A stretch of 64,000 nt of DNA from Corynebacterium sp. ACRQK (GTDB lineage Bacteria; Actinomycetota; Actinomycetes; Mycobacteriales; Mycobacteriaceae): assembly GCF_022345965.1 (NCBI RefSeq), contig NZ_JAKRMU010000001.1, positions 124,001-188,000 on the forward strand. Direction: 5' to 3'. The position numbers and the translations under genes are program-made. Below the pieces are notes generated by a model. That model saw only the letters and a list, made by a program, of their open reading frames with translations, had not been told where the DNA came from and did no database searches. This document shows, piece by piece, positions 9,458-21,786 of this stretch; the first letter of the stretch is position 1, and every line of letters begins with the position of its first letter.

Positions 9458-12304
9458 CTAACCCGAGTTGCGCAGCGCGGTGGCCAAACCGTTCATCGTC
9501 AGCTGGATGCCCGAACGCACGCTATCGGAATCGTCGCCGGCGCGGAAGCGGCGCAAAAGCTCCACCTGCAGCAGGTTCAACGGGACCAGGTACGGGAAGC
9601 GGTTACGCACGGAGCTGACCAGCTCCGGGTTGTCCGCCAGCAGAGTTTCCCGCTCGGTGATCTGCAGGAACATCTCCACGGTCAGCTTGTACTCCTCGAC
9701 GATCACGTCGAAGATGCGCTCCGCCGCCTCCCTATCGCCCACCAGCTCGGAGTACAGCTGCGCGATGGAAAGGTCCGCCTTAGACATCACCTGGGCCATA
9801 TTAGAAAGCACCGAGTCGAAGAAAGGCCAGCGCCTGTGGAGCTCCCGCAGGTAGTTGAGGCGCGAGGTGGCGTCACCAGAAACAGAAGAACCATCCTCGA
9901 TCCAACACTTCAGGGCACTGCCCACGCCGAACCAACCGGGCAGCATCACGCGCGACTGCGACCAGCTGAGCACCCACGGGATGGCGCGCAGATCCGTAAC
10001 CGCGGTGGTCTGCTTGCGCGAGGAGGGGCGAGAGCCGATGTTCAGGCTGCCGATCTCCGCCAGCGGCGTGGAGGTGGTGAAGTACTCGATGAAGCCCGGG
10101 TCCTCGTGCATCAGCGCGGAGTAAGCCTTCCTAGACTCCTCCGCGATCTGCCGCATGGTCTCGAAGGCCACTTCGGGATCGTCGAGGTCGTCGACGGGCA
10201 GCAGGCTGGCCTCCAGAGTGGCGGCCACGAGAGCCTCCAGGTTGCGGGAGGCGTTCGCGGGGTCTCCGTACTTGGCGGAAATGATCTCACCCTGCTCGGT
10301 GATGCGCACCGCGCCTTGGACCGCACCCTTCGGTTGCGCCAGGATTGCATCGTAGGATGGACCGCCGCCGCGGCCGACGGTGCCGCCACGTCCATGGAAC
10401 AGGCGCAGGAACAGCCCGGCCTCACGGGAAGCCTCGACCAGCGCCAACTCCGCGTCGTAGAGCGCCCAGTTGGCGGCGAAGTAGCCCCCGTCCTTGTTGG
10501 AATCGGAGTAGCCAAGCATGATCTCCTGGATATCCCCGCGACTCGCCACGTAGTTGCGGTACAGCGGCAACTGCCAGAGCTGGCGCATGATGTCCGCACC
10601 ACCGGCGAGGTCGTCGATGGTCTCGAACAGCGGGATGATGTCCACGGATCCCTGCGGGTGCTCGCCGTTCGCCTGGATCAGCCCGACTTCCTTTAGCAGG
10701 ATCATCGGCTCGATCACGTCGGAGACGGACGAGGCCATAGAGATGATGCAGTGCGGCACCACTTCCGCGCCGAACTTCTTAGCGGCCCTCGCGGCCGCGC
10801 GGAAGATGCCGAGCTCACGGTCGGCCTCCTCCGACCATGTGGCCTCCGGGTCGGCTAGGGGCCGCGGGCTGGCCAGCTCGGTCAGCAGCAGCTCCACCTT
10901 CGCGTCCTCGTCCAGCTCGGCGTAATTTTCGGCCACGCCCGCGCGGGCGAAAACTTCCGTCAGTACATTGTCGAAGCTCTCGGAGTTCTGGCGCAGGTCC
11001 AGCGAGTACAGGTTGAAGCCGAAGGTCTCCACGGCTTCCCGCAGGTCCGCCAGGGTGTGATCAGCCAGCAGGTCGTCCATGGAGTGACGCAGAGCCTCGT
11101 CGACCGTGTCGATGTCCGCCAGCAGCTCCGCCGGGTTGGCATAGGGCTCGTGGCCCTTGTGGATGCCGCCGGAGACCACCGGCTCTCCCAGGGTGTGCTT
11201 GGCCGTGGCAGCCACGCGCCCACGCATACCGTGGAGGGCGCGGCGGAAGGGCTCGTCCACGCGGGAAGGCACGTCGTTGCCCCCACGGTCGGCCAGCTGT
11301 TTCAGCGCTTCGGTCGTGTCAATGAACTTGGAGGACAGGCTGAGCTCGTGCTCCAGCGCGTAGATGGTCTTCTGGTAGTGGTCGAAGATTGTGCGCGCGG
11401 CGAAGGTCGTGGCGATGCCCACCGTTTCCGCCGTCACGTACGGATTGCCGTCGTGGTCACCGCCGATCCACGAGCCGGGGCGCACGACCGCGGTGCGGGG
11501 CACCACGTCTCCGTACTGCTCCTTCATGTGCTCGTTCACGCGGCGGTTGATGGCCGGGATCTCGCTGAGCAGGCTGATGCCGTAGTAGCGGAGCCCCACC
11601 TTGATCTCGTCCTCGATGCGCGGACGCACGCTGCGGATCAGGGAGGTCTGCCACAGCAGCGTCATCCGGCGCCGAATGACCAGCTCGATCTCGGCCAGCT
11701 GGCGGGAGGAACGCACCGACTCGGGGTTGAGCTTCAGCTCCTTGAGCACACGTGCGCGGCGGCGCATCATCTTCATGATGTCGGTCTGCACGTCGAACAC
11801 GGTCCGCCGGCGAGTCTCCGTCGGGTGCGCCGTCAAAACGGGTGCTACCAGAGCGTTCGCCATGGTCTCGGCGACCTTCTCCACCGGCACCTCACGGTTG
11901 TGCAGCTCCTGCCAGGTGTAGGCCAGCGTGGAGCGCGGTGCGGTGTTGCCGCGGTCCTCCTCGAGGTCGCGCACCCGCTCGACGTACAGGTCCTCTGCCA
12001 GGTTAGCCATCAGCGCGAAGTGGGAGAACGCGCGGATGACCGGCAGTGCCTTTTCGGTCGGCAGTGTGTTGAACTGCTCGGCGAGCTCCTCGATAGGCAT
12101 TTCGCCGTAACGCAGGTCGAACGCCGCGCTGCGGGTGTTTTCGATGAGGTTGAAGGTGTAGTCGCCCTCCTGCTCGCGGATGACCTCACCCAAGATGCGC
12201 CCTAGGTAGCGGGTATCGTCCCGCACCGTTGGGTTGATCTCGGGGTGGGCAATCTCTTCGGGAGCGACGGGAATTGCGGTGCCGCGGATCGTGTCTTTGC
12301 TCAT
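9458..12304 (-). CDS. ppc: Phosphoenolpyruvate carboxylase
   Basis: Carboxylates phosphoenolpyruvate to oxaloacetate, the main anaplerotic reaction feeding the TCA cycle and aspartate-family amino acids. 948 residues, full length. VLTAHPTE with the catalytic His at about 160, FHGRGGTVGRGGGPSYDAI at about 633-651, and the C-terminal ATALRNSG (family form RNTG) are present. It starts 13 bases after tpiA and is the last gene of the gap-pgk-tpiA-ppc cluster. Confidence 0.97.
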   Translation of the reverse strand: MSKDTIRGTAIPVAPEEIAHPEINPTVRDDTRYLGRILGEVIREQEGDYTFNLIENTRSAAFDLRYGEMPIEELAEQFNTLPTEKALPVIRAFSHFALMANLAEDLYVERVRDLEEDRGNTAPRSTLAYTWQELHNREVPVEKVAETMANALVAPVLTAHPTETRRRTVFDVQTDIMKMMRRRARVLKELKLNPESVRSSRQLAEIELVIRRRMTLLWQTSLIRSVRPRIEDEIKVGLRYYGISLLSEIPAINRRVNEHMKEQYGDVVPRTAVVRPGSWIGGDHDGNPYVTAETVGIATTFAARTIFDHYQKTIYALEHELSLSSKFIDTTEALKQLADRGGNDVPSRVDEPFRRALHGMRGRVAATAKHTLGEPVVSGGIHKGHEPYANPAELLADIDTVDEALRHSMDDLLADHTLADLREAVETFGFNLYSLDLRQNSESFDNVLTEVFARAGVAENYAELDEDAKVELLLTELASPRPLADPEATWSEEADRELGIFRAAARAAKKFGAEVVPHCIISMASSVSDVIEPMILLKEVGLIQANGEHPQGSVDIIPLFETIDDLAGGADIMRQLWQLPLYRNYVASRGDIQEIMLGYSDSNKDGGYFAANWALYDAELALVEASREAGLFLRLFHGRGGTVGRGGGPSYDAILAQPKGAVQGAVRITEQGEIISAKYGDPANASRNLEALVAATLEASLLPVDDLDDPEVAFETMRQIAEESRKAYSALMHEDPGFIEYFTTSTPLAEIGSLNIGSRPSSRKQTTAVTDLRAIPWVLSWSQSRVMLPGWFGVGSALKCWIEDGSSVSGDATSRLNYLRELHRRWPFFDSVLSNMAQVMSKADLSIAQLYSELVGDREAAERIFDVIVEEYKLTVEMFLQITERETLLADNPELVSSVRNRFPYLVPLNLLQVELLRRFRAGDDSDSVRSGIQLTMNGLATALRNSG

Positions 12305-12316
12305 CTCTATCGCTTC

Positions 12317-13102
<786 letters not shown>

Positions 13103-13182
13103 GAAAGTCTATGCCTCTCTAGCTCTTTCTAGATAGTTGCTGTGTGTGTGCAGTTCTTATGTGTTGCAAACGACGGAGCTGC

Positions 13183-14394
13183 TTAGCTCTCCAGGACGGA
13201 AACGCCCGGCAGCTCCTTGCCTTCCAGGAACTCCAGGGAGGCGCCGCCGCCGGTGGAGATGTGGGAGAAGCCCTCCTCGTTCAACCCCAGGGTGCGCACA
13301 GCTGCGGCCGAGTCGCCGCCGCCGACGACCGAGAATGCACCGGCAGCGGTGGCGTCAACAATTGCCTGAGCAACACCGCGCGTACCCTCCGCGAACGCAG
13401 GGAACTCGAAGACGCCCATGGGGCCGTTCCAGAAGACGGTCTTGGACTTCGAGAGAACCTCGGCGAAAGTCTTAACGGACTCCGGGCCGATGTCCAGGCC
13501 CATCCAACCAGTCGGGATAGAGTTCAGGTCGACGGTGCGGTGGTCAGCATCCTTGTCAAAGCGCTCTGCAACCACGACGTCGGTGGGCAGCACGATGACG
13601 TCACCGAAGCGCTCCAGCAAGTCCTTGCAGGTGTCGATCATGTCTTCCTGCAACAGCGATCCGCCGACCTCGTAGCCCTTGGCAGCGAGGAAGGTGAAGC
13701 ACATACCTCCGCCAATGATGAGGTTGTCCACGCGTGGAGCGAGCGCCTCAATGACGCCCAGCTTGTCCGAGACCTTGGAGCCACCCAGCACGACGGCGTA
13801 GGGCTTCTCCGGTGCTTCCGATACCTTGCGCAGCACGTTGAGCTCGGCCTCCACCAGGCCACCGGCATAGTTTGGGAGTTTCCTGGCCACGTCGTAGACA
13901 GAGGCCTGCTTGCGGTGAACTACGCCGAAGCCGTCGGAGACGAAGGCGCCGTTGTCGCCGGTCAGTGCAGCCAGCTCGCCGGCGAACTCCGCGCGCTCAG
14001 CCTCGTCCTTGGAGGTCTCGCGGCCGTCGAATCGAACGTTCTCCAGCAGGAGGATGTCACCGTCGTCCAGGCCATTGGCGCGCTCGTGGGCATCCTCGCC
14101 CGTGACATCGGTGGCCAGCGGTACCCACTGATCCAAACGCTCGGCCAGAGCCTCGGCAACAGGGGCCAGGGAGAACTCGTCCTTGAACTCGCCCTTCGGG
14201 CGGCCCAAGTGGGCGGAGACGACGACGCGGGCGCCGGCTTCCAGCAGGGCCTTCAGCGTCGGCACAGAGGCATCGATGCGACCTGGGTCGGTGATGTTGC
14301 CGTCGGACAGCGGGACGTTCAGGTCAGCGCGGACCAGGACATGGCGACCCTGTACACCCTCGTTGATCAGATCTTGAACGGTCTTGATGGCCAT
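13183..14394 (-). CDS. pgk: Phosphoglycerate kinase
   Basis: Makes ATP from 1,3-bisphosphoglycerate in glycolysis. 403 residues. RADLNVPL near residue 24, [12 protein letters not shown] in the middle and the nucleotide-binding [11 protein letters not shown] near the C-terminus identify it. It follows gap after 163 bases that contain a strong terminator-like hairpin, so its transcription may depend on read-through or on its own promoter. Confidence 0.97.
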   Translation of the reverse strand: MAIKTVQDLINEGVQGRHVLVRADLNVPLSDGNITDPGRIDASVPTLKALLEAGARVVVSAHLGRPKGEFKDEFSLAPVAEALAERLDQWVPLATDVTGEDAHERANGLDDGDILLLENVRFDGRETSKDEAERAEFAGELAALTGDNGAFVSDGFGVVHRKQASVYDVARKLPNYAGGLVEAELNVLRKVSEAPEKPYAVVLGGSKVSDKLGVIEALAPRVDNLIIGGGMCFTFLAAKGYEVGGSLLQEDMIDTCKDLLERFGDVIVLPTDVVVAERFDKDADHRTVDLNSIPTGWMGLDIGPESVKTFAEVLSKSKTVFWNGPMGVFEFPAFAEGTRGVAQAIVDATAAGAFSVVGGGDSAAAVRTLGLNEEGFSHISTGGGASLEFLEGKELPGVSVLES

Positions 14395-14465
14395 GGGAAG
14401 CTCCTTAAGTTTTCTGCTGGGGTTAAATCTTTTGGGTTAAAGCGGGTTTGTATGAATAAGAGAAA

Positions 14466-14522
14466 ACGGGTCGACTCGATCGGCGCGACGCGCTAACGTG
14501 CGACGATCGGAGCCGAACCCGT
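14466..14522 (-). terminator. Long hairpin with T-rich tail between gap and pgk
   Basis: Outer arms ACGGGT (14466-14471) and ACCCGT (14517-14522) and inner CGATCG arms on each side form a long imperfect, very GC-rich stem. On the minus strand it lies about 35 bases after the gap stop and is followed at once by TTTTCTCTTATTC. This is the best intrinsic-terminator candidate in the window. It would produce abundant monocistronic gap mRNA with partial read-through into pgk-tpiA-ppc. Confidence 0.72.
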
Positions 14523-14557
14523 CATCGTCCACAAGGGACTTTCGGCCGGTAAGCGAC

Positions 14558-15589
<1,032 letters not shown>

Positions 15590-15703
15590 CTACATTTACC
15601 TCGATCTAGACGCCAAGGCCCACGGCTCAAAAACCAAGCCCTCGACCCTCACGCCGACACTTCCGAGAGTACCCGCGGCACATCAGCTTCGCAGGGATTC
15701 CTA

Positions 15704-15723
15704 ACCCCCTTTAGGACGGGGGT
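15704..15723 (-). terminator. Stem-loop directly after whiA
   Basis: ACCCCC (15704-15709) pairs with GGGGGT (15718-15723) around an 8-base loop. It starts two bases after the whiA stop. Only a short TT follows, so termination is uncertain, but it separates the uvrC-rapZ-yvcK-whiA block from gap. The remaining 138 bases up to gap presumably hold the gap promoter; I see no confident -35/-10 pair. Confidence 0.45.
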
Positions 15724-15724
15724 A

Positions 15725-16711
15725 CTAGTCCACATCATTAAACAGCTCCGAGGTCACCGCGGAGTGCGTATCCGGTAGCCCCAGCTCCTCGGCGCGCTTG
15801 TCCGCCATAGACAGTAGACGGCGAATACGCCCTGCCACCGCGTCCTTCGTCATCGGAGGCTCCGCTAGGCGGCCGAGCTCCTCCAAGGAGGCCTCCTTGT
15901 GCTTAACACGCAGTTGGCCGGCCTGGGCCAGGTGCTGAGGAACGTCGTTATCCAGGATCTCCAGGGCGCGCTCCACGCGGGCTGCAGCGGCGACGGCGGC
16001 ACGCGCGCTGCGGCGCAGGTTAGCATCGTCGAAGTTGGCCAAACGGTTGGCCTTGGCTCGGTTCTCCCGGGTGCGGCGCTGCTTCTCCCACACCTCACGG
16101 GTGTCCTGGGCGCCCATCAGCATTAGCAACCGCCCGATAGAATCGCCGTCGCGAATCACCACGCGGTTGACTCCCCGGGCCTCCTTAGTCTTGGCTGTCA
16201 CGTCGATGCGGCGGGCAGCGCCCACCAGCGCCAAAGCAGCCTCGTTGGAGGGCGTCTGCACTTCCAACGCAGAGGATCGACCCGGGTCTGTGATGTAACC
16301 GTGAGCCAGGAAGGCGCCGCGCCAGGCCGCCACGCATTGATCCTTGGTACCGCCGATGATGAACCGCGGCAGGCCGCGAACGGGCCGCCCCACGCGGTCA
16401 ATCAGTTCGGTACGGCGGGCCAGCTCCATGCCGCCTTCAGTCCAGCGCAACACGTGACGTGGGCGGCGGCGCAGGTTACCCGCACCGATGATCTGGTGCT
16501 CCGGCTCGATCTTGAACAGCTGCTCGACCATGCCGGTCAGCCGCCGGGCGGTTTCCGCCGAGTCGACTTCGGACTCCACTACGATCTTCTTGCCCACCAG
16601 GTGCAGGGCGGCCGTGTAGCGCAGCAGGCTGGCGACCTCGGCGGTCATTACGTCGTGGCGGGTCACCAAAACTCGGTTTAGCTCTGCCTTCACATCAGCC
16701 GTCAGTGCCAC
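15725..16711 (-). CDS. whiA: Sporulation/cell-division regulator WhiA
   Basis: DNA-binding protein with an N-terminal domain related to LAGLIDADG homing endonucleases and a C-terminal helix-turn-helix. In non-sporulating actinobacteria it is linked to cell division. [18 protein letters not shown] in the middle and [14 protein letters not shown] near the end are characteristic. The frame extends upstream to 16777, but the GTG at 16711 gives the usual N-terminus ([10 protein letters not shown]), 328 residues, and has GAAGGGAAG upstream. Confidence 0.93.
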   Translation of the reverse strand: MALTADVKAELNRVLVTRHDVMTAEVASLLRYTAALHLVGKKIVVESEVDSAETARRLTGMVEQLFKIEPEHQIIGAGNLRRRPRHVLRWTEGGMELARRTELIDRVGRPVRGLPRFIIGGTKDQCVAAWRGAFLAHGYITDPGRSSALEVQTPSNEAALALVGAARRIDVTAKTKEARGVNRVVIRDGDSIGRLLMLMGAQDTREVWEKQRRTRENRAKANRLANFDDANLRRSARAAVAAAARVERALEILDNDVPQHLAQAGQLRVKHKEASLEELGRLAEPPMTKDAVAGRIRRLLSMADKRAEELGLPDTHSAVTSELFNDVD

Positions 16712-16801
16712 GGGCTTCCCTTCTTTTGTCTCTTTTGGCTCTTGTATCCCGATTGGTCGTACGCATCTAGTGCTCAAAGCATCTGATTATAGCTGGGAAA
16801 G

Positions 16802-17809
16802 CTATTCCCGCTCTGGCAGGTCCTTCACTCCTCCGGATACTTCCTGCAACACAGCGGCAAGCTTCGCCGGGTTGTGTCGGTCGGTCCAGCGTCCCCGGTT
16901 GTCGTCCTCCCGCACGTCGCGGTAGATGACCTTGGCGCCTAGTGCTGCTGCGGCTCTATCGATATGACGCCGAGCGCTGGCCACTGGCATCGTTGACAGA
17001 TCGACGATGACAACGTCAATCTGCAGGCTCGGGCAGTGCTGACGCACCATATGGATGTGATGTTCGAGGGACATGCCCGCGGTCTCCCCCGGTTCCGGGA
17101 CTAGGTTCAGTACCAGGGCCTTGACGGCTTTTGTCTGATTCAGGGCGTCCACGATCTCCGGCACCAGCAGGTGCGGGATGACACTCGAGAACCAGGAGCC
17201 CGGCCCCATGGATACCAGGTCGGCATTGCGGATCGCCTCCACGGCTTCCTTCGATGCCGGCGAGTTCTCTGGGTACAGTTTTACGCGGCGCACTTCGCCG
17301 AGGGTGGAGGCAACCGCCACCTGGCCGCGGACGGCCACGACCTCGCGGGGGTCCTCTTCCAGCCCCAACACCTCGGCCTCGAGGTCCAGCGGCTCGTTGC
17401 TCATGGGGATCACGCGCCCCTCGATGCCTAGCAGGCGGCCGATCTCGTCGAGGGCTTCCATCTCGCTGCCAATCACCTGGGCCAGGCCGGTGATGAGGAA
17501 GTTGCCGAGCGCGTGGCCCTTCAGCGCCCCGGAGCCTCCGAAGCGATGCTGAAGGACTTCCTCCCACATGCGCCCGCGCTCATTGTCACGGGTCAATGCC
17601 GCCAGGGCCATACGCAAGTCTCCCGGTGGAAGCGATCCCAATTCGCGGCGGATACGGCCGGACGAGCCGCCGTCGTCGGCAACCGTCACGATGGCGGAAA
17701 CGTAGTCGGCGATGGTGCGCGCCGAACGCAACGTGTTAAAAAGCCCGTGCCCGCCGCCGAGGCAGGCGATGTTCACAATGGGCTTGCCGGGTTTCTCGGA
17801 AGCATTCAT
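16802..17809 (-). CDS. yvcK: Gluconeogenesis factor YvcK/CofD-like protein
   Basis: 335-residue cytoplasmic protein of the CofD/YvcK family. In other bacteria it binds UDP-sugars and affects gluconeogenic growth and cell-wall synthesis; its biochemical activity is not settled. CLGGGHGLFNTLRSAR near residue 14 and VADDGGSSGRIRRELG near residue 43 are the family's substrate-binding segments. It sits in the conserved rapZ-yvcK-whiA trio. Confidence 0.92.
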   Translation of the reverse strand: MNASEKPGKPIVNIACLGGGHGLFNTLRSARTIADYVSAIVTVADDGGSSGRIRRELGSLPPGDLRMALAALTRDNERGRMWEEVLQHRFGGSGALKGHALGNFLITGLAQVIGSEMEALDEIGRLLGIEGRVIPMSNEPLDLEAEVLGLEEDPREVVAVRGQVAVASTLGEVRRVKLYPENSPASKEAVEAIRNADLVSMGPGSWFSSVIPHLLVPEIVDALNQTKAVKALVLNLVPEPGETAGMSLEHHIHMVRQHCPSLQIDVVIVDLSTMPVASARRHIDRAAAALGAKVIYRDVREDDNRGRWTDRHNPAKLAAVLQEVSGGVKDLPERE

Positions 17810-17829
17810 GGTTTGTCTCCGGCCCCTTC

Positions 17830-18705
17830 CTAACGTTCCAGGTCCCGGTGGGACAGGTTTACCAGCACACCATCATCGGCCAGGCGACGGGTCAGTTCCT
17901 CGACGATCGCCACGCTGCGGTGGTGCCCACCCGTGCAGCCGATGGCCACGGACACGAAGAACTTGCCCTCCTTGCGATAACCCGGCAGCACCGAATGGAT
18001 TAGCCCAACGATGTGGTCGAGGAACTCTTGCGCGCCTGGCTGAGACAGCACGAAGTCGGAGACGGGGGCGTCGATACCTCTAAAGGGGCGCAGCTCCGGA
18101 TCCCAGTAAGGGTTCGGCAAAAAGCGAGCATCCAACAGTATGTCGATGTCCTTCGGCGGACCGTGCTTGAAGCCGAAGCTTTGCACGTTGATGCGCACGC
18201 TCGAGTGGTCGGCTGCGGCGAAAAACTTCTCCAGCTCCCGGCGCAGGTCGTGGATGCTGCGGTTAGTAGTGTCCAGCACGATGTCGGCGCGCTCGCGGAT
18301 GCTGGTCAGCATCTCGCGCTCCCGATCGATGCCGTCTTGCAGCGTGTCCGTCTGCTGCAGCGGGTGGGTGCGGCGGACGGCGTCGAAGCGGGCGATCAGC
18401 GCCTCGTCGGTGGCATCTAGGTACAGCACCGTCGGGCGGCGGCCACCGGTGTGCAGGTCGTGCAGCACGCTGGTGAGGTTGCCGGCGAAGTCGCGGGAGC
18501 GCACATCGGTGACAATGGCCAGCTTTTCGATCGGCGAATCCTCAGAGAAACTGAGCTCGACCATGCGCACGATCAGCTCGGGCGGGAGGTTGTCTGCGAC
18601 GTACCACCCGAGCTCCTCTAGGGCCGCGGCAGTGGCTCGACGCCCCGCGCCAGACATGCCCGTAATCAGGATCAAACTGGGCTCTTGCTGCGTTGATGCG
18701 CTCAT
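17830..18705 (-). CDS. rapZ: RapZ-like nucleotide-binding protein
   Basis: 291 residues. The family includes E. coli RapZ, an RNA adaptor controlling GlmS; the actinobacterial role is not established. The Walker A region reads GMSGAGRRATAA, the next segment ELGWYVADNLPPELI is typical, and the C-terminal VAIGCTGGHHRSV is the conserved RapZ signature. I chose the ATG at 18705 (GGATCGGGGG upstream) over the upstream ATG at 18726, which would overlap uvrC. The Walker A lacks the normal Lys-Ser/Thr; see findings. Confidence 0.9.
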   Translation of the reverse strand: MSASTQQEPSLILITGMSGAGRRATAAALEELGWYVADNLPPELIVRMVELSFSEDSPIEKLAIVTDVRSRDFAGNLTSVLHDLHTGGRRPTVLYLDATDEALIARFDAVRRTHPLQQTDTLQDGIDREREMLTSIRERADIVLDTTNRSIHDLRRELEKFFAAADHSSVRINVQSFGFKHGPPKDIDILLDARFLPNPYWDPELRPFRGIDAPVSDFVLSQPGAQEFLDHIVGLIHSVLPGYRKEGKFFVSVAIGCTGGHHRSVAIVEELTRRLADDGVLVNLSHRDLER

Positions 18706-18715
18706 GCCCCCGATC

Positions 18716-20788
18716 CTACCCAGCATTCAGCGCGTCGTGAATGAGTTGCGCCAACTTGGGGCCAAACCCCGGAAGCCCGGCGATGTCTTCCACGCTGGCG
18801 GCCTTGACCCTCGCCACGGAGCCAAACTCATTGACCAGCTGTTTGCGGCGCTTCGGGCCCAGCCCCGGAATATCGTCCAGCTTGCTGCGGCGCATACGGG
18901 CGCTGCGCTGCTGACGGTGGAACGTGATGGCGAAGCGGTGCGCTTCGTCGCGCAGATTCTGTACCAGGTACAGCGCGGGAGAGCTGCGGGGCACGATGAT
19001 CGGATACTCCTCCCCTGGCACCCAGATTTCCTCCAGGCGCTTGGCGATGCCCACCAGAGTGACGTCGTTGACGCCCAACTCGTCGAGAACCTCCTGGGCG
19101 GCGTTTACCTGCGGCAGGCCGCCGTCCACGATGAAAAGCTGCGGCGGGTAGGCGAACCTGCGCTTCTCGGCAGCTGGGTCTGAGCCCTCCGGGGTGCTGT
19201 CCTCCAGCTCCGTCTCGCCCTCCAGCAGATCGCCCGCGTCGTCGCCCGCGGGCACCGCGGACTTGTCTTGCTGATAGCGCTTGAAGCGGCGGCGCACGAC
19301 CTCCGCGATGCTGGCCACGTCGTCGGAGTGTCCGTCGCCCGCCGCGTCGCGGATCTTATACCGGCGGTAGTCGGACTTCTTCGGCAGACCGTCCTCGAAG
19401 ACTACCAGGCTGGCCACCACGTCGGTGCCCTGGATGTGCGAGATGTCGGTGCACTCGATGCGCAGCGGGGATTCGTCCATCCACAGCGCCTCCTGCAGCT
19501 CTTTAAGCGCCGCCGAGCGGGCTGTGATGTCTCCCGCACGCTTCAGCTTGTGCTGTGCCAGCGCCTGAGTGGCATTGGTCTCCGCGGTGGTCATCAGCGC
19601 CTTCTTATCGCCGCGCTGCGGCACGCGGATCTGCACATTGGAGCCACGCAGGCTCGTCAGCCACGCGGCCAGGCCACCGGCATCTTCCGGCATCGCGTGA
19701 ACCAGGATCTCGCGGGGCACGGGTGTGACCTGTACGTCGCCCACCAGATCGCCCAGGTCCTGTACGGCGGCCGGGTTGATGGCGCGGGCCAGGTCCCGGT
19801 CCACCTCCGGACCGGAGGCACCTCCCACCTGGGACTCCGTCGCCTTCGCCAGCTCCGCGGTCTCACCGTAGAACTGGGTGATAAAGTCCGCGACCAGTTT
19901 CTCCTCGCTCAAGTCCTCGCGCTCGACCACCCAGCCGCGCTGGCCGTGGATGCGCCCGCCGCGGACGTGGAAGATCTGCACTGCGGCCTCCAGCTCGTCG
20001 GCCACGAAGGCGATGAGGTCTGCGTCTGTGTTGTCGGAGAACACCACCGCCTGCCGCTCCATGGATTTCTGCATGGCCTGCAGCTGGTCACGTAAGGATG
20101 CGGCGCGTTCAAAGTCCAGGTTCTCGCTGGCCTGCTCCATCTCCTTGCGCACCCTGCGCAACACAGGCTCGGTGTTGCCCGCCAGGAAGCTGGAGAACTG
20201 ATCCACCAGCTCGCGGTGGCCTTCCGGGGTGATCTTGCCGACGCATGGGGCACTGCAGCGATCGATGTAGCCCAGTAGGCAAGGTCTTCCCAATGCTTCG
20301 TGACGCCTATACACCCCAGCCGAGCACGTTCTGACCGGAAACACGCGCGTCAGCGACTCGAGGGTTTCCCGGATCGCCCACGCCTTAGGATATGGACCGA
20401 AGTAACGCACGCCCTTGCGCCGGGGGCCGCGGTACATGAATGCGCGCGGGATCTGCTCCTTCACGCTGATCGCCAGCATGGGATAGGTCTTGTCGTCCCG
20501 ATACATCACGTTGAACCGGGGGTTGAAGCGCTTGATCCAGGTGTATTCCAGGTTCAGCGCTTCCAGCTCGCTGGAAACAACCGTCCACTGCACGTGGTTG
20601 GCGGACTGCACCATCGCCCGGGTGCGCGGGTGCAGCTGGTCGAGATCCTGGAAATAGTTGGACAGCCGGGCGCGTAGGTTCTTGGCCTTGCCGACGTAAA
20701 TGACGCGCTCGTGGGCGTCCCGAAAGGTATATACCCCCGGGTCGGTGGGTATGCTGCCGGGCTCGGGGCGGTAGGAAACGCTAGTCAT
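18716..20788 (-). CDS. uvrC: Excinuclease ABC subunit C
   Basis: Makes both incisions in nucleotide excision repair with UvrAB. 690 residues. The N-terminal GIY-YIG nuclease ([26 protein letters not shown], residues about 18-43) is followed by a Cys-containing region, a UVR motif (about 205-240), the RNase H-like second nuclease, and C-terminal helix-hairpin-helix repeats ([28 protein letters not shown]). An 8-base overlap with the upstream membrane-protein gene suggests coupling. Confidence 0.96.
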   Translation of the reverse strand: MTSVSYRPEPGSIPTDPGVYTFRDAHERVIYVGKAKNLRARLSNYFQDLDQLHPRTRAMVQSANHVQWTVVSSELEALNLEYTWIKRFNPRFNVMYRDDKTYPMLAISVKEQIPRAFMYRGPRRKGVRYFGPYPKAWAIRETLESLTRVFPVRTCSAGVYRRHEALGRPCLLGYIDRCSAPCVGKITPEGHRELVDQFSSFLAGNTEPVLRRVRKEMEQASENLDFERAASLRDQLQAMQKSMERQAVVFSDNTDADLIAFVADELEAAVQIFHVRGGRIHGQRGWVVEREDLSEEKLVADFITQFYGETAELAKATESQVGGASGPEVDRDLARAINPAAVQDLGDLVGDVQVTPVPREILVHAMPEDAGGLAAWLTSLRGSNVQIRVPQRGDKKALMTTAETNATQALAQHKLKRAGDITARSAALKELQEALWMDESPLRIECTDISHIQGTDVVASLVVFEDGLPKKSDYRRYKIRDAAGDGHSDDVASIAEVVRRRFKRYQQDKSAVPAGDDAGDLLEGETELEDSTPEGSDPAAEKRRFAYPPQLFIVDGGLPQVNAAQEVLDELGVNDVTLVGIAKRLEEIWVPGEEYPIIVPRSSPALYLVQNLRDEAHRFAITFHRQQRSARMRRSKLDDIPGLGPKRRKQLVNEFGSVARVKAASVEDIAGLPGFGPKLAQLIHDALNAG

Positions 20789-21236
20789 CGAAAGGCATGT
20801 AGCGATCCTCCAGCTGGCGGAAATCCTCTACACGCTGGGCGATCAGCTGTTTGTCGTAGATGTTCAGCGCCATCATCGGCACGAACTCGAAGTCCGGCAG
20901 TTCCAGGCGCGCCCACTTGGCCTCTTGCGGGAAGGACAGCCCGTGGATGATCTCCCACGGGTAGAACTGTCCGTTCACGATGTTGCGCACCTCCACGCCC
21001 TCACTGTTCACCTTGACGTGCGGGCGGAGCAGGGATAGCGCTACGAAGGAGAAGACCAGGCCGATGCCGATGAACCCCCATTGATCGGCCTTCGTCACCG
21101 TCACGCCGGTATCGCCCACAGCCACGACGATGGCCATAAAGACGTGCACCGCCATGATCAGCACGACCAGGATCCACGCCAGCTTCTTCAAGAAGGGCGA
21201 GGATACTTCCAGCTCCCAATTCTCCTTATCGCTCAC
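20781..21236 (-). CDS. Small PH-like-domain membrane protein
   Basis: 151 residues. Two hydrophobic helices (about 18-43 and 53-70) are followed by a short soluble domain, [29 protein letters not shown], which resembles bacterial PH (bPH) domains. Similar proteins sit between ribH and uvrC in mycobacteria and corynebacteria. The function is unknown. The ATG at 21236 gives a clean N-terminus ([10 protein letters not shown]). It overlaps uvrC by 8 bases and follows ribH by 35 bases, so it probably belongs to the rib-uvrC transcript. Confidence 0.8.
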   Translation of the reverse strand: MSDKENWELEVSSPFLKKLAWILVVLIMAVHVFMAIVVAVGDTGVTVTKADQWGFIGIGLVFSFVALSLLRPHVKVNSEGVEVRNIVNGQFYPWEIIHGLSFPQEAKWARLELPDFEFVPMMALNIYDKQLIAQRVEDFRQLEDRYMPFDD

Positions 21237-21271
21237 GGCAATCCACCCTACTCTGTCCGGGGTGGTAGACC

Positions 21272-21754
21272 CTAAACGCCACGCTCAATCTGGCGTAGCA
21301 CCAGCGCGGTGTGGATCGCGGCGACTGCTGCGTCGCGCCCCTTGTCCTCTTTCGCATCGACGCCACCCGCACGGTCCACTGCCTGCTCATGGGTATCGAC
21401 GGTCAGCACGCCGTTGCCGACGGGCGTTCCCGAATCCATGCCCGCACGCGTCAGGCCATAGGTGACCGCATCGCAAACCACGCGGAAGTGCTCGGTCTCC
21501 CCCTGGATTACGCAGCCGTTCGCCACTACGGCGTCAAAACGCTTACACGCTGCGGCGACGGCAACCGGCAGCTCCAGTGCCCCGGCGACCCGCCACTCCG
21601 AGACCTGCGCCCCGGCTTCCTTGGCAGCGGCGATCGAGTGCTCGTGCAGCTGGTCGGTGATGTCGGCATTCCAGGATGCGCTGATGACGGCCACGGTCAT
21701 GCCATAGGCAGAACCGGCCTTGAGCTGGACGTCGGCGACTCCGTTGTGTGCCAC
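21272..21754 (-). CDS. ribH: 6,7-dimethyl-8-ribityllumazine synthase
   Basis: Condenses the RibD-derived pyrimidine with dihydroxybutanone phosphate, the penultimate step of riboflavin synthesis; it usually forms icosahedral or pentameric assemblies. The 160 residues from the GTG at 21754 show ISASWN, GALELPVA, GCVIQGETEHF and GVLTVDTHEQA. The open frame runs on to 22228 but the upstream part is antisense-like noise. GGAG lies 10 bases before the GTG, supporting this start. Confidence 0.95.
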   Translation of the reverse strand: MAHNGVADVQLKAGSAYGMTVAVISASWNADITDQLHEHSIAAAKEAGAQVSEWRVAGALELPVAVAAACKRFDAVVANGCVIQGETEHFRVVCDAVTYGLTRAGMDSGTPVGNGVLTVDTHEQAVDRAGGVDAKEDKGRDAAVAAIHTALVLRQIERGV

Positions 21755-21786
21755 GGTGCGGGGCTCCTTCTTTCTTCTAGCGTGTT

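Noticed and set aside
13175..13192. GGAGCT-GCTT-AGCTC hairpin at the pgk stop as terminator
   Set aside because: The stem is only five pairs, overlaps coding sequence and has no T-run.
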